Part shown: piece by piece, positions 1 through 10,284 of the stretch
How the letters are laid out: the number at the start of each line of letters is the position of its first letter
Numbering within the stretch: position 1 is the first letter of the stretch
NCBI GenBank assembly: GCA_963788285.1
Contig: CAWBGB010000004.1
Coordinates: forward strand, 124,001 to 188,000
Direction: 5' to 3'
DNA length: 64,000 bases
Source: Alicyclobacillus_A sp963788285
GTDB taxonomy: Bacteria > Bacillota > Bacilli > Alicyclobacillales > Alicyclobacillaceae
Made by a program: the position numbers and the translations under genes
The notes under the pieces: generated by a model
Told to the model about the DNA's origin: nothing
Databases searched by the model: none
Seen by the model: the letters and a program-made list of their open reading frames with translations, nothing else

Positions 1-2818
1 GGATGGGTTTCAAGAAGCGTCCAGTGTAAGACGCTTCGACTTTAACCAAGTCTTCCGGGGTACCAACGCCGACAATCTGGCCACCGCCGGCTCCGCCTTC
101 CGGTCCGAGATCGATGAGGTAGTCGGCGGTCTTGATGACGTCCAGGTTGTGCTCAATGACGAGCACCGTGTCTCCACCGTCGACCAGGCGGTGTAGCACA
201 ACCAGCAACTTCTCGATGTCTGCAACGTGCAGACCGGTCGTCGGTTCGTCGAGAATGTAGAGCGTCCGTCCGTTTGACCGCCGGTGTAGCTCGGAGGCCA
301 GTTTGACACGCTGCGCCTCTCCGCCGGACAGTGTCGTGGCAGGCTGACCGAGCTTCATGTAACCGAGCCCGACGTCGACCAGGGTCTGCAGTTTGCGCGC
401 AATCCGCGGAATGTTCTCGAAGAACTGGCACGCGTCGTCGACCGTCATGTCCAGCACGTCCGCGATGCTCTTGCCCTTGTACTTCACCTCGAGCGTCTCG
501 CGGTTGTAGCGCTTGCCTTTGCACACTTCACAAGGCACATAGACGTCCGGGAGGAAGTGCATCTCAATCTTGATGATGCCGTCGCCCTTGCACGCTTCGC
601 ACCGTCCACCACGCACGTTGAAACTGAAGCGGCCCTTCTTGTAGCCGCGCATCTTCGCTTCGTTGGTGGTGGCAAACAGGTCCCGGATGTCGTCGAAGAC
701 ACCCGTGTAGGTGGCCGGATTCGAGCGCGGTGTCCGGCCGATCGGCGATTGGTCGATGTCGACCACCTTGTCCAGATGCTCCAGACCGTCGATCGCCCGT
801 ACACTGCCGGGTCGGACGCGCGCGCGGTTCAGATCGCGCGCCAACGTCTTGTGAATGATCTCGTTGACCAGCGTCGACTTGCCCGATCCAGACACACCCG
901 TGACACAGGTGAACAGGCCGATCGGAATGTGGACGGTCATGTTCTTCAGGTTGTTTTCCATGGCGCCTTGATCTTCAGGAATCGGCCGTCCCCCACACGC
1001 CGCTTCTCCGGCACCGGGATGAACTTGCGGCCGGACAGGTACTGTCCCGTGATCGACTTCGGATCCTCCATGATTTCCCTCGGCGTCCCAGCGCTGACGA
1101 CCTTCCCCGCCGTGCACACCAGCGCCCGGTCCCATGTCGATGATGTAGTCGGCCGCGCAGCATGGTGTCCTCGTCGTGCTCGACCACGATCAGCGTGTTG
1201 CCGAGATCGCGCATGTGCTCCAGCGTTCGGATCAACCGCTCGTTGTCCCGCTGGTGCAGGCCAATGCTCGGCTCGTCGAGGATGTACAGCACGCCCATCA
1301 GACTGGAGCCAAGTTGCGTCGCCAGCCGGATGCGCTGCGCTTCGCCGCCCGACAGTGTGCCGGCGGAGCGCGACAGCGTCAGGTAGTCGAGCCCGACGTC
1401 GCGCAAAAAGCCGAGCCGGGCTTGAATTTCGCGCAAAATCAGGCGGGCGATGTGCATCTCCTTCTTCGGAAGTCGACAGGCCTCGAAGAACCGATGCGCC
1501 TCGATGACCGACAGATCGGTCACTTCGCGAGATGTTCTTGTCGCCCACGAGCACCGCCAGGCTCTGCGGCTGCAGCCGCCGCCCGTTGCAGGCTGGGCAG
1601 GGCTTGGCGCTCATGAACTCACTCGATGAATTCGCGGATGGAGTCGGACGTCCGTCTCCCGGTAGCGGCGCTCCAGGTTCGGAATGACGCCCTCAAACGG
1701 AATATTCGCCGTCTTGGTTTGGCCGAAGTCGTTCTCGAACGTGAAGCGAATGTTCTCGCCGTTGCCGTGCAGGAACAGCTCGCAACCGCGTCGTCCGGCA
1801 TTTCGCAATTGGTACGTCGGTCGGGATGCCGAACGCCTTGCACGCCGCTTCCAGTAACTGCGGGTAGTAGGTTGGAGGTCGATCCGCCCAAGGCACAATC
1901 GCCGCCATCCGCGATGGTCAGCCGTCGGATCCGGGATCACCAGATCCTCGTCCACTTCCATGTTGACGCCGAGTCCGTAACACGTTTCGCACGCGCCAAA
2001 CGGACTGTTGAACGAAAACATCCGCGGCGCCAATTCGTCGACGCTAGAAGCCACAGTTCGGGCAGGCGAGATTCTGACTGAACAGCAGTTCCTCCGGTCG
2101 ATGACGTCGATGACCACGAGACCTCCCGAGAGTGCCAGCGCCGTCTCCAGCGAATCGGCCAGACGACGAGCGATGTCCGGTCTGACGACGATGCGATCGA
2201 CGACGACTTCGATCGTGTGCTTGCGGTTTTTCTCCAGTGTAATCGGCTCTGTCAGTTCGCGCAGTTCCCCGTCCACGCGCACCCGGACGTAGCCGTTTTT
2301 CCGCATGTCATCGAACAGCTTTTGGTGTTCGCCCTTTCGCCCGCGCACCACCGGCGCCAACACTTGCAAGCGCGTTCCTTCCGGGAATTCCAGAATGCGA
2401 TCGACCATTTGCTCGACGGTCTGCGACGTAATCGGTATGTCGCAGTTCGGACAGTACGGCCGTCCCACGCGCGCGAACAGGAGGCGGAGATAATCGTAGA
2501 TCTCCGTCACCGTACCGACCGTCGACCGTGGGATTGCGGCTCGTCGTCTTCTGATCGATGGAAATGGCGGGCGACAGCCCCTCGATGGAATCGACGTCCG
2601 GCTTGTCCATTTGCCCGAGAAACTGGCGCGCGTACGCGGACAGGGACTCGACGTAGCTGCCGCTGACCCTCTGCATAGATGGTGTCAAACGCCAGCGACG
2701 ATTTGCCCGATCCACTGAGGCCTGTGATCACGACGAACTTATCGCGCGGAATGGTGACATCGACGTTCTTCAGGTTATGGGCGCGAGCGCCCTTCACGAC
2801 AATCTGGTCCAGTGACAT
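1..2818 (-). CDS. uvrA: UvrA, excinuclease ABC subunit A (many frameshifts; 3' end outside window)
   Basis: DNA-damage recognition ATPase that loads UvrB during nucleotide excision repair. The start is fixed by MSLDQIVVKGARAHNLKN. In successive frames one reads the first Walker A (GLSGSGKSS), the CPNC and CETC zinc-finger pieces, LSGGEAQRIRLA, a second Walker A (GVSGSGKSTL), LSGGEAQRVKLASEL, ILDEPTTGLH, and near base 1 the C-terminal SYTGRFLKP. About 939 codons fit, close to the usual 940-960, so only the last residues are missing. At least eight one-base shifts break the frame, for example near 2665, 2530, 2090, 2050, 1900, 1615, 1530 and 1150; some come in compensating pairs. Because catalytic motifs are intact, sequence error is likelier than gene loss. 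It lies 76 bp after uvrB. Confidence 0.93.
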
Positions 2819-2894
2819 ACGAGTGATGAACTCCCTTCTTGCGGCTAGCAAGCAAACGAGATGGGCGCCGTTGGCATGCGCGGATGCGCATGGG

Positions 2895-4880
2895 TCACGC
2901 GCCCTTGATTTCGATGATGAGATCGCGCAGTTCTGCCGCGCGCTCAAACTGCAGGTTTTTCGCGGCTTCCTTCATTTCTTTCTCTAGCTTGGCCACGAGT
3001 GTCTCCTTGTCCTTGGGCCGACATGGCTTGCGCCTTTTGCGCAACCGACACGTAGTCGGCTTTCGCTTCCGCAGCCTTGGTGGCCTCAATCACGTCCCGA
3101 ACCGCCTTTTGAATCGTCTGCGGCGTAATGCCGTGCGCTTGGTTGTATGCAATCTGCTTCTGCCGCCGTCGCTCTGTTTCCTCGATGGCAATGCGCATCG
3201 ACTCCGTGATAGTGTCCGCATACATGATGACCTGGCCGTTTGCGTTACGGGCCGCACGGCCAATCGTCTGGATCAAGGAACGCTGTGCGCGCAGGAAGCC
3301 TTCCTTGTCTGCGTCGAGTATGGCGACCAGCGACACCTCAGGCAGGTCCAGTCCTTCCCGCAATAGGTTGATCCCAACGAGCACGTCGAACACGCCCAAG
3401 CCGCAGGTCGCGCAGAATGACCATGCGTTCGATGGTCTTGATGTCGGAGTGCAGGTAGCGCACCTTGATGCCCAGTTCCTTCAGGTAGTCGGTCAGATCC
3501 TCGGCCATCTTCTTGGTCAGCGTGGTCACCAGCACACGTTCGTCGCGGCGAATGCGCTGTTGGATCTCGCCGACCAGATCGTCGATCTGGCCCTTGATGG
3601 GGCGAACGTAAATCTCCGGATCGAGTAGGCCGGTCGGACGAATGATCTGCTCCGCGCGGTTGCTGCTGGTGCTCCTGCTCGTACGGCCCCGGCGTGGCGG
3701 ACACGTAAATGACCTGCCCGATTTTTTGCTCGAACTCTTCAAACGTCAGCGGCCGATTGTCCGCAGCGGATGGCAAACGAAATCCATGCTCAATCAACGT
3801 CAGCTTGCGCGTACGGTCTCCACCGTACATGCCGCGAATCTGCGGTATGGTCACGTGCGATTCGTCGATCAACGTGAGGAAGTCATCCGGGAAGTAGTCG
3901 AGCAGCGTATTCGGTGGCTCACCGGCCGCACGGCCTTCAAGATGCCGCGAGTAGTTCTCGATGCCGGAGCAGAAACCGATCTCTAGCATCATCTCAATGT
4001 CATAGTTCGTGCGTTGCTCCAGTCGCTGCGCCTCTAGCAGCTTACCCTGTGCACGCAGTTCTGCCAACCGCTCCGCCAACTCCTGCCGGATCCGCTCAAT
4101 CGCTTTCTCCAGTCTCGGTCGCGACGTCACAAAGTGCGACGCCGGAAAAATGCCGACGTGTTCGCGCGTGCCCAGGACTTCACCGGTCAACACGTCGATT
4201 TCGGTCATACGGTCAATCTCGTCGCCAAACAATTCCACGCGAATCGCTTGTTCACCACGGGATGCCGGAAAAATCTCGATGACATCTCCGCGCACGCGAA
4301 ACGTGCCACGCGTAAAGTTGACGTCGTTACGCTCGTACTGCATGTCCACCAGTCGCCGTAAAATCTCGTCACGGCTCTTGACTGTACCGGCGCGCAACGA
4401 CAGTACGTGTCCTCGGTACTCTTCGGGACTACCGAGGCCGTAAATGGCAGACACGCTGGCGACCACCAACACGTCGTTGCGTTCCAACAGGGAGGCCGTC
4501 GCCGAGTGGCGCAGTTTATCGATTTCATCGTTGATCTTAGCGTCTTTTTCAATGTACGTATCTGTGGACGGAATGTACGCTTCCGGTTGATAGTAGTCGT
4601 AGTAACTGACAAAGTATTCGACAGCGTTGTGGGGAAAGAACTCCCTGAACTCGGCCGCCAACTGCGCTGCCAATGTCTTGTTGTGCGCAATGACCAAGGT
4701 CGGGCGGTTCAACTTGGCGACAATGTTCGCCATCGTAAACGTCTTGCCTGAACCGGTCACGCCCAGCAACGTCTGATGCTTGAGTCCTTTTTGGGCGCCT
4801 TCCACCAACGACGCAATGGCCGCAGGTTGGTCCCCTTGCGGCTGAAAGTCTGATACCAAGTGAAATTTACCGTCATTCAT
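2895..4880 (-). CDS. uvrB: UvrB, excinuclease ABC subunit B (three frameshifts)
   Basis: Damage-verifying helicase of nucleotide excision repair; it receives DNA from UvrA and recruits UvrC. The start MNDGKFHLVSDFQPQGDQP follows a GGGG-type ribosome site. Visible parts are Walker A GVTGSGKTFT, the beta-hairpin around YYDYYQPEAYIPSTDTYIE, motif II DESHVTIPQIRGMYGGD, then in other frames GLLDPEIYVRP, GINLLREGLDLPEVS, QTIGRAARN, and the C-terminal UVR motif (LEKEMKEAAKNLQFERAAELR). The span equals about 661 codons, the normal UvrB length. Frame changes sit near 3660, 3400 and 3025. An SOS box lies upstream, so it should be damage-inducible together with uvrA. Confidence 0.95.
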
Positions 4881-4920
4881 GGTCAGGCGGATCCCCTTCT
4901 TTGAGAAAAACTTACTTTCC

Positions 4921-4957
4921 ATGTTACCACATGCCCCAAAATAAGAACAAGTGTTCC
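4921..4957 (-). promoter_or_regulatory. uvrB promoter with LexA (SOS) box
   Basis: On the minus strand, TTGTTC (4945-4950) and TAACAT (4921-4926) are 18 bp apart and form a sigma-A promoter 41 bp before the uvrB start. Overlapping the -35 element is AGAACAAGTGTTCC (4944-4957), which fits the Bacillus LexA consensus (CGAAC-RNRY-GTTYC) at all but the first base. LexA bound there would block the promoter until DNA damage. Confidence 0.75.
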
Positions 4958-4971
4958 CGAAACAGCCACCT

Positions 4972-5343
4972 CTATGCGAAAAGGAGACGACTGTGCCAAG
5001 CCATCTCCCTTTGAACAGCAGCTGCAACCGCAGCACGATACCGGTTTTCGATGGAAGATACTTCGGTTTCCAACATGTACCTCACCAGTTCGGGATCAAC
5101 GCCATCCACCACGAATTGAATGCCGTTTTTTAAGAACGGATCTGAAAGCCATCCATGTGCTCCTCGAGCGCCAAGGCCCCCTCTGCGACGACTGTGGCCA
5201 ATATGGTGGCGCCCAGCGTTCCACCAATGACAATAAGAATGGCCGTCGGTTGTACCAAGGCACTCAGTGACCCACCGTCCGCAGTAAAGCCAACGACAAG
5301 GCTCACAATCGCCAAAATGATGCCAACGCCGCTTACCCGAATC
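4972..5343 (-). pseudogene. motA: motA remnant (flagellar stator protein)
   Basis: The minus strand reads VGIILAIVSLVVGF, GGSLSALVQPTAILIVIGGTLGATI, then EGALALEEHMD, a one-base shift, and FLKNGIQFVVDGVDPELVRYML with EVSSIENRYRA. These match the start and the cytoplasmic-loop start of the proton channel MotA (IGIILAF, SALANPAAILIIIAGT, EGLLALE, DAFLKNGL-VDG, EDRHQAG in the B. subtilis protein). About 35 residues between the two blocks and everything after residue ~135, including TM3 and TM4, are gone, and there is no motB next to it. It cannot encode a stator. It sits between uvrB and the minJ-like gene and its 3' end reaches the uvrB promoter. Confidence 0.75.
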
Positions 5344-5429
5344 CACCTAAGATTTTCCCTGCTGCAACATCCGCTCTGATCTATGTCTATGTCTCTTTCA
5401 TTGCGGTTCCTCTAACCGACACCACTAGT

Positions 5430-6755
5430 TCACGACGTCTCTCCCGACATTCTCACACCAGTGTCTGACCACACCTCACGGTTCTGTGTCGCTGGGGAAA
5501 TGCGCAGGTACAACGACTGAAACAGGCCTGCTTTCATCCAACAGTATCCAAATCTCCCGTTGGTGTCCGGCGCAAAGATAATGCCGAGTTGATGCCGCTC
5601 CCCTTCGTACACGGGTTTACCGACAAAGCGAACCTCACCGCGCAAATCCAGGATCTGAAGTTTGGCATACGTGGGATTCTGTTGAAACGCAAAGTGTAAA
5701 TCGTAGGTCGAATGCACAGGGACTTGATTGACGTGAGTGATGATCTCACCGGGCAACACCCCCATGGTGTGCGCCACGGAGCCGCGAACCGTGTCAAGAA
5801 CTTTCACCCCGAGTTTCGACTCAGAAAACAGCGAGTCCCGGCGTTGCTCGCGTCTCCCTACCCACCAGGAGATCAACTCATTGATTCCGATACACAGCAT
5901 GGCACCAACACACGAGCCTACAACATCGAGACGAGTGGTCAAATACGCGGATCCTGCCAACAGCAGCCCCGTAAGCAGGTTGCAACGTGCCATTCTCACG
6001 ATGCCTTCCATCGGCCGCTGTGACGTAAATAAGACGCTGAGCCCCGTGAACATCGGGATGCAGGTGAGGCTGATGCCTCCGACGGCCGAAGCCAGCCACG
6101 GCCACCCTGTATGCACATTCTCGACGCCCACATCAGAACCAGGCACCGGCAGGAATACGGCGGACAAGAACGACAGTTGAACTACGAAGGCGCCCATGGT
6201 ACCGCCCCGCTTGCCCAGGACCACGACAGGGGCCGCGCCAGTCCTTCGATTCAGCCAGAGCAAGATTGCACTGGCGAGACCAGCGCCACTGGCGACCGCC
6301 AGCCAACTGGCAGTGTGAAAGTCACGGAGAAACGAGTCCACCGCTGGGAGGAACAGTATCGGTGGGAGATGGATATATCGGATCGCAATGTGACAAAGAA
6401 CGAGCAATCCCACTGCGTATTGAATCTGAAAAAAGCGTACGCGGATCAGTGCGAGCAGCAAACTGATGACAGCGACGACCCAGACCTCACGCTCCGACAC
6501 GAGGGCACCTGCCACACTCAGCAGAACGGACAGAACCAGCCCCACCACAATGCCGAGTGCCAGCTGCCGCAGTACCGGTCCACCAACTTTCGTCAAACGA
6601 ATCCCAAAGAACTTGCGTTCCGCCTTCGCGTTACGCACTAGCTCCCAGACCGCGAGAAAGGACCCTACGTAGAGCATTGGATTGAGCAACAGCCTGACAC
6701 ACCCGTGCAGAAGTGCGTGCCCAAGTTGTTGAGCATGTAAACCAGAAAACATCAA
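5430..6755 (-). CDS. MinJ-like polytopic membrane protein with PDZ domain
   Basis: 441 residues. About ten hydrophobic segments fill residues 20-330, followed by a PDZ domain at about 340-420 (GVKVLDTVRGSVAHTMGVLPGEIITHVNQ). This layout and its place beside ctpB, ftsEX and uvrBA match MinJ of Bacillus, which bridges DivIVA and MinD at the pole and division septum. The symbol is not assigned because similarity was judged by layout and context only. The start ATG at 6755 has no strong ribosome site close by, and MFSGLHAQ at residue 2 is an equivalent choice. It lies about 100 bp downstream of ctpB and is probably in the same unit. Confidence 0.75.
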   Translation of the reverse strand: MMFSGLHAQQLGHALLHGCVRLLLNPMLYVGSFLAVWELVRNAKAERKFFGIRLTKVGGPVLRQLALGIVVGLVLSVLLSVAGALVSEREVWVVAVISLLLALIRVRFFQIQYAVGLLVLCHIAIRYIHLPPILFLPAVDSFLRDFHTASWLAVASGAGLASAILLWLNRRTGAAPVVVLGKRGGTMGAFVVQLSFLSAVFLPVPGSDVGVENVHTGWPWLASAVGGISLTCIPMFTGLSVLFTSQRPMEGIVRMARCNLLTGLLLAGSAYLTTRLDVVGSCVGAMLCIGINELISWWVGRREQRRDSLFSESKLGVKVLDTVRGSVAHTMGVLPGEIITHVNQVPVHSTYDLHFAFQQNPTYAKLQILDLRGEVRFVGKPVYEGERHQLGIIFAPDTNGRFGYCWMKAGLFQSLYLRISPATQNREVWSDTGVRMSGETS

Positions 6756-6857
6756 CTCGTCCCTTCCTTGGTCAAAAAAGAAGTCTGTACCAACAATGCG
6801 TACAGACTCATTTCGACAAACGGGTCATTTGTCCTGCTTCGCGAGCAATAGTGAAAC

Positions 6858-8279
6858 CTAGGAGGATTGTTCCAAAGCCACCTGCTCGGCTTTTTGTAAT
6901 TGTGTGTCGGAACGTGCCGCAAGATCAGACAGCGCTGCTTGCAGTTGATTCGCCGTATTTGCATCAACCACGCCCGTCTGCGGCAATTGGTTGGCCGCCT
7001 GGAACTTTTTCACCGCCTCCTCGGTGCTGACGTCAAAGTATCCGTCCGTCCGGTCCACCGAGTAACCTAACGCCTGCAGCGATTTTTGCACAATCGCCAC
7101 GTCGCTGTTGTTGGAATTGAGGCGCAGTGGCAATTGGTTGGCATCTACGGGCGGCAGTGACATGAATGCTGGCAGACTGACGGGGACGTCTGGGGTAAGC
7201 CCCTTCCCTTGAATCCATTCGCCTTTGGGGGTAAGCCACTTGGCTATCGTGTACTTAAACAAACTGCCATCGGAGAACGAAACGGTCGTCTGCGCAGTGC
7301 CTTTCCCGAACGACCTGGTGCCAACCAGTGGCGCACCATCGTCTTCGTGCAGTGCAGCTGCGAGTATTTCTGCGGCACTGGCCGTATTTTCATCCATCAG
7401 GACGACGATGGGCAGTGAAATCCCCGGTCCGGGTGACCTCATCACATTCTTTCCGCCATCTCTTCCAACCCACTGCACCACGACCTTGCCCTTCGGGATG
7501 AAGTCACCCGCAATGTTCACGGCTTCGTCCAGATAACCTCCTGGATTGCCACGCAAATCGACAATGATGCGTTTGGCCCCGGACTTAAGTAGCTTGGCAA
7601 GCTGCTGCTTCACCTCGTCCGCGGTGTTGTCTGCGACCACCGTGATCTGCAAATACCCAATTTGCTTTCCCAACATCTTCGAAAATACCGTCTGCTCCGG
7701 AATCTGAGCCCGCTTCATCGTGAACGTGAGCAAGCGGCCAGGTAAAGAAGGCCGACTCACCGTTAACGTGACCTCGCTTCCCTTCGGTCCCAGCAACAGT
7801 GAAGTCGCTTTGTCCAGCGACACGCCGACGAGTGAGGTCCCGTTCACCTTGACAATAACGTCTTGCGGTTGAAGACCCGCTTTGTCTGCAGGTGTGTTCT
7901 TCAACACAGACTGAATCACCAGTTTGTCATTCACTTGCTCGATGGTAATCCCGATGCCGACGTACGAGCCAGACAACATGTTCTGCAACTGCGTGGCATC
8001 CGTCGGCGGCAGGTATTCTGTAAACGGGTCCCCCACCGACTTCGCCATCCCGTCCACCGCACCGTTGATCAGTGTTGCATCCGACTCCGGCTTGAAGTAC
8101 TTGTCATGCAGGTCCGTATAGACCTCAAGAAATTTCTGAAAAGCCGGCGTGTCCAGCCCCGGTTGTAGAGGCACGCCGACAACCTTCAATCCCAACAAGG
8201 TCACCGCCGCGCCGATGGCGACGCCAAGCAGGATGTTGGCGAACGAGCTTCGAAACGGAGTACGTGTCTTTTGCGTCAA
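6858..8279 (-). CDS. ctpB: S41-family C-terminal processing peptidase with peptidoglycan-binding domain (CtpB type)
   Basis: 473 residues. A single membrane anchor at 13-36 is followed by a PDZ domain at about 85-180 (GSYVGIGITIEQVNDKLVI), the S41 protease core with DLRGNPGGYLDEAV at 241-254, catalytic Ser301 in ENTASAAEIL and catalytic Lys326 in RSFGKGTAQ. A PG_binding_1 domain follows at about 392-450 (SDVAIVQKSLQALGY). CtpB of B. subtilis acts outside the membrane in sporulation, cleaving SpoIVFA to activate the SigK protease. The start is TTG after GGGAGGG at nine bases; an ATG is absent. Unlike many relatives no M23 murein hydrolase gene separates it from ftsX. Confidence 0.9.
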   Translation of the reverse strand: MTQKTRTPFRSSFANILLGVAIGAAVTLLGLKVVGVPLQPGLDTPAFQKFLEVYTDLHDKYFKPESDATLINGAVDGMAKSVGDPFTEYLPPTDATQLQNMLSGSYVGIGITIEQVNDKLVIQSVLKNTPADKAGLQPQDVIVKVNGTSLVGVSLDKATSLLLGPKGSEVTLTVSRPSLPGRLLTFTMKRAQIPEQTVFSKMLGKQIGYLQITVVADNTADEVKQQLAKLLKSGAKRIIVDLRGNPGGYLDEAVNIAGDFIPKGKVVVQWVGRDGGKNVMRSPGPGISLPIVVLMDENTASAAEILAAALHEDDGAPLVGTRSFGKGTAQTTVSFSDGSLFKYTIAKWLTPKGEWIQGKGLTPDVPVSLPAFMSLPPVDANQLPLRLNSNNSDVAIVQKSLQALGYSVDRTDGYFDVSTEEAVKKFQAANQLPQTGVVDANTANQLQAALSDLAARSDTQLQKAEQVALEQSS

Positions 8280-8312
8280 GTTAACTAACCCTCCCCGGGT
8301 GCGCTCGGTCCA

Positions 8313-8343
8313 ATAGAAAGGCCGCTCCGCTGCGGACCGGCCT
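8313..8343 (-). terminator. Possible terminator after ftsX
   Basis: Just past the ftsX stop the minus strand folds AGGCCGGTCCGC against GCGGAGCGGCCT (8319-8343), with a small bulge, followed by TTTCTATT. The T run is short, so it may only reduce read-through into ctpB. Confidence 0.45.
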
Positions 8344-8358
8344 CATTTCGCGGAGCCG

Positions 8359-9255
8359 TCAGATCTTCAAGAACTTCCGGACGGACATGATACCCCCCCA
8401 TACACCAATCACAATACCGAGCCCAAACATGACCAGCGCCAGTATTTGTGCCAGTTGGGTTGTCGGAATCAAGGGGAATGCGACCGCCAAAAAGGTTCCG
8501 CCCAAGCGTGAATACGCAATGTGGTATCCGTACGCAATAATCACAAAGGGGAGCATCGCCCCGACGACACCAATAATAATACCTTCCGTGAGGAAAGGCC
8601 AACGAATGAACCAGTTGGTAGCACCCACCAGCTTCATGATTTCAATCTCGCGCCGCCTCGAAAAGATGGTAATTTTGATGGTGTTCGAAATCAGGAACAT
8701 CGCCATGACCACGAGTCCCACCACGAACACGATGCCGATGTCGCGGACAGTGTCGAGGAAACGGAACAGCTTGTCCACAACCTCCTGTCCGTCGTCGACT
8801 CGATCGACGCCAGGCAGCGCTCGAATTTTTTGAGCAACACTGAGTGTCTGTTTGGGGTCAGCCGCCTGCACCACAATCTCGTCCGGCAGTGGATTCTTGT
8901 TGGCGAACCCTTGCAAGACATCCTGGTACTCTTTCCCTAACCTCTGTTGAAGTTCCTTGAGCCCCTGTTGTTTCGACACATAACGAACCGAAGAAACGCC
9001 TGGCAACGCCTTGACTTCCGCCGTGATTTGCTGTGCTTGTGCGGAAGAGACGTTCTGCTTCAGATAGGCGTTCACCTGCAACTGCCCCGCCACGTAGTTC
9101 GACAACTGCTGCGCGTTAAGCGCAATGACCAACGTGACACCAAGAATTAGCAGTGTAATCGCAACAGCGCTGACGGATGCAAACGTCATCCAACCGTTTC
9201 TCAGTAAGTTTTTACAACCTTCGCGGAGGTGTCGACCCAGCATTCTAGTCTTCAT
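8359..9255 (-). CDS. ftsX: Cell-division ABC permease FtsX
   Basis: 298 residues. Partner of FtsE; the complex transmits a signal across the membrane to cell-wall hydrolases, in Bacillus to CwlO, during elongation and sporulation. One membrane helix at about 23-45 (WMTFASVSAVAITLLILGVTLV), an outside loop of ~120 residues, and three further helices near 175-200, 225-250 and 265-290 give the four-helix FtsX fold. The start MKTRMLGRHLREG follows AAAGGA and overlaps the end of ftsE by 11 bp, a normal coupling; an in-frame extension upstream lacks a ribosome site. Confidence 0.93.
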   Translation of the reverse strand: MKTRMLGRHLREGCKNLLRNGWMTFASVSAVAITLLILGVTLVIALNAQQLSNYVAGQLQVNAYLKQNVSSAQAQQITAEVKALPGVSSVRYVSKQQGLKELQQRLGKEYQDVLQGFANKNPLPDEIVVQAADPKQTLSVAQKIRALPGVDRVDDGQEVVDKLFRFLDTVRDIGIVFVVGLVVMAMFLISNTIKITIFSRRREIEIMKLVGATNWFIRWPFLTEGIIIGVVGAMLPFVIIAYGYHIAYSRLGGTFLAVAFPLIPTTQLAQILALVMFGLGIVIGVWGGIMSVRKFLKI

Positions 9256-9931
9256 AACCGTACAGTCCTTTTTCTTCGTCTCTGACGATTTCACCAGCTT
9301 CAATCGCAATCACCCGCTTGCGCATAGTGTTGACGATTTCCTTATTGTGCGTTGCCATCACAATGGTCGTACCACGGTCATTGATGCGTTGGAACACATT
9401 CATAATTTCCCAGGACGTATCTGGGTCCAAGTTCCCCGTTGGCTCGTCGGCGATAATCACCGCAGGGTTGTTCACCAATGCGCGGGCAATAGCAATCCGC
9501 TGCTGCTCCCCGCCAGACATCTGGGAGGGCAGCATTTCCGCTTTGTCCGCCAAACCGACCCAGTCGAGCGCGTCTATGACACGCGGTTGAATATGACGCT
9601 TGGGAATTCCTATCACTTCAAGTGCGAACGCGACGTTTTCATAGGCGGTTAGTTTCGGTAGTAGCTTAAAATCTTGGAAGACGACGCCAATACTGCGACG
9701 TAGGAGAGGAACTTCGCGGTCGTTGAGGCGCTCAATGTTGAACCCATTGACGTAAATATGCCCTTTGGTCGGGCGTTCCTCGCGATACATTAACTTGATG
9801 AACGTAGACTTACCAGCACCGCTCGGCCCAACCACATACACAAATTCGCCTTTCGTGATGTGTACGTTGATGCCACTCAGCGCCTTCGCGCCGTTTGGGT
9901 ACTCCTTCCAAACGTCCTGCATTTCTATCAT
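9245..9931 (-). CDS. ftsE: Cell-division ABC ATPase FtsE
   Basis: 228 residues. Cytoplasmic ATPase of the FtsEX complex. It shows Walker A GPSGAGKST, the Q loop at VVFQDFKLL, the ABC signature MSGGEQQRIAIARAL, Walker B VIIADEPTGNLD and the switch His in MATHNKEIV. The start at 9931 (MIEMQDVWKEYPNG) has GAGGAG seven bases upstream; a longer reading starting MRSAF would lie over that site. First gene of ftsE-ftsX, 73 bp after an inverted repeat. Confidence 0.94.
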   Translation of the reverse strand: MIEMQDVWKEYPNGAKALSGINVHITKGEFVYVVGPSGAGKSTFIKLMYREERPTKGHIYVNGFNIERLNDREVPLLRRSIGVVFQDFKLLPKLTAYENVAFALEVIGIPKRHIQPRVIDALDWVGLADKAEMLPSQMSGGEQQRIAIARALVNNPAVIIADEPTGNLDPDTSWEIMNVFQRINDRGTTIVMATHNKEIVNTMRKRVIAIEAGEIVRDEEKGLYGYED

Positions 9932-10003
9932 AAAAGCACTCCTCATGCGAAGTTTCGCAGCGTCGACGAGCCACGGGCTACTCTGCTCGACCCTGCCAGT
10001 CCC

Positions 10004-10030
10004 CAGGTGTTACACTTTGTCGAACACCTG
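10004..10030. repeat. Inverted repeat upstream of ftsE
   Basis: CAGGTGTT (10004-10011) and AACACCTG (10023-10030) form a perfect 8-bp inverted repeat with an 11-bp centre, 73 bp before the ftsE start. It could be an operator or an RNA hairpin in the ftsE leader. No known regulator is implied. Confidence 0.5.
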
Positions 10031-10060
10031 TTCCTCTGCAGCCAAGAGGGTGGACAGACA

Positions 10061-10098
10061 AAACAAGTCTCGAAATAGGTTTCTTTCGAGACTTTTCG
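10061..10098. terminator. Bidirectional terminator between the TPR relic and ftsE
   Basis: GTCTCGAAA (10067-10075) and TTTCGAGAC (10084-10092) pair perfectly over nine bases with an 8-base loop. TTTT follows on the plus strand and TTGTTTTG on the minus strand. On the minus strand it would close the transcript of the degraded TPR gene before ftsE. Confidence 0.6.
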
Positions 10099-10284
10099 AC
10101 ATGATTCGGGAAAATCCTGTTGACAAATTCAAGAACCCTTTACAATACGCCGGTTATTTGTCATCGAACGGGCTGCGTGTCCCCTAGCCGTCCAGACTCG
10201 TCTCCTGTTGGAATGCTGCCGAGACGTGTGTATCATACCGAGCGTGCCCCCTCGTCAAACTGCATTCCACAGTTTGTTGGTGCG

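Noticed and set aside
557..1507. 316-codon plus-strand ORF opposite uvrA
   Set aside because: Antisense shadow; the minus strand reads UvrA motifs throughout.
10120..10146. Plus-strand promoter TTGACA...TACAAT
   Set aside because: The spacing is only 15 bp and no gene or RNA is evident downstream on that strand.
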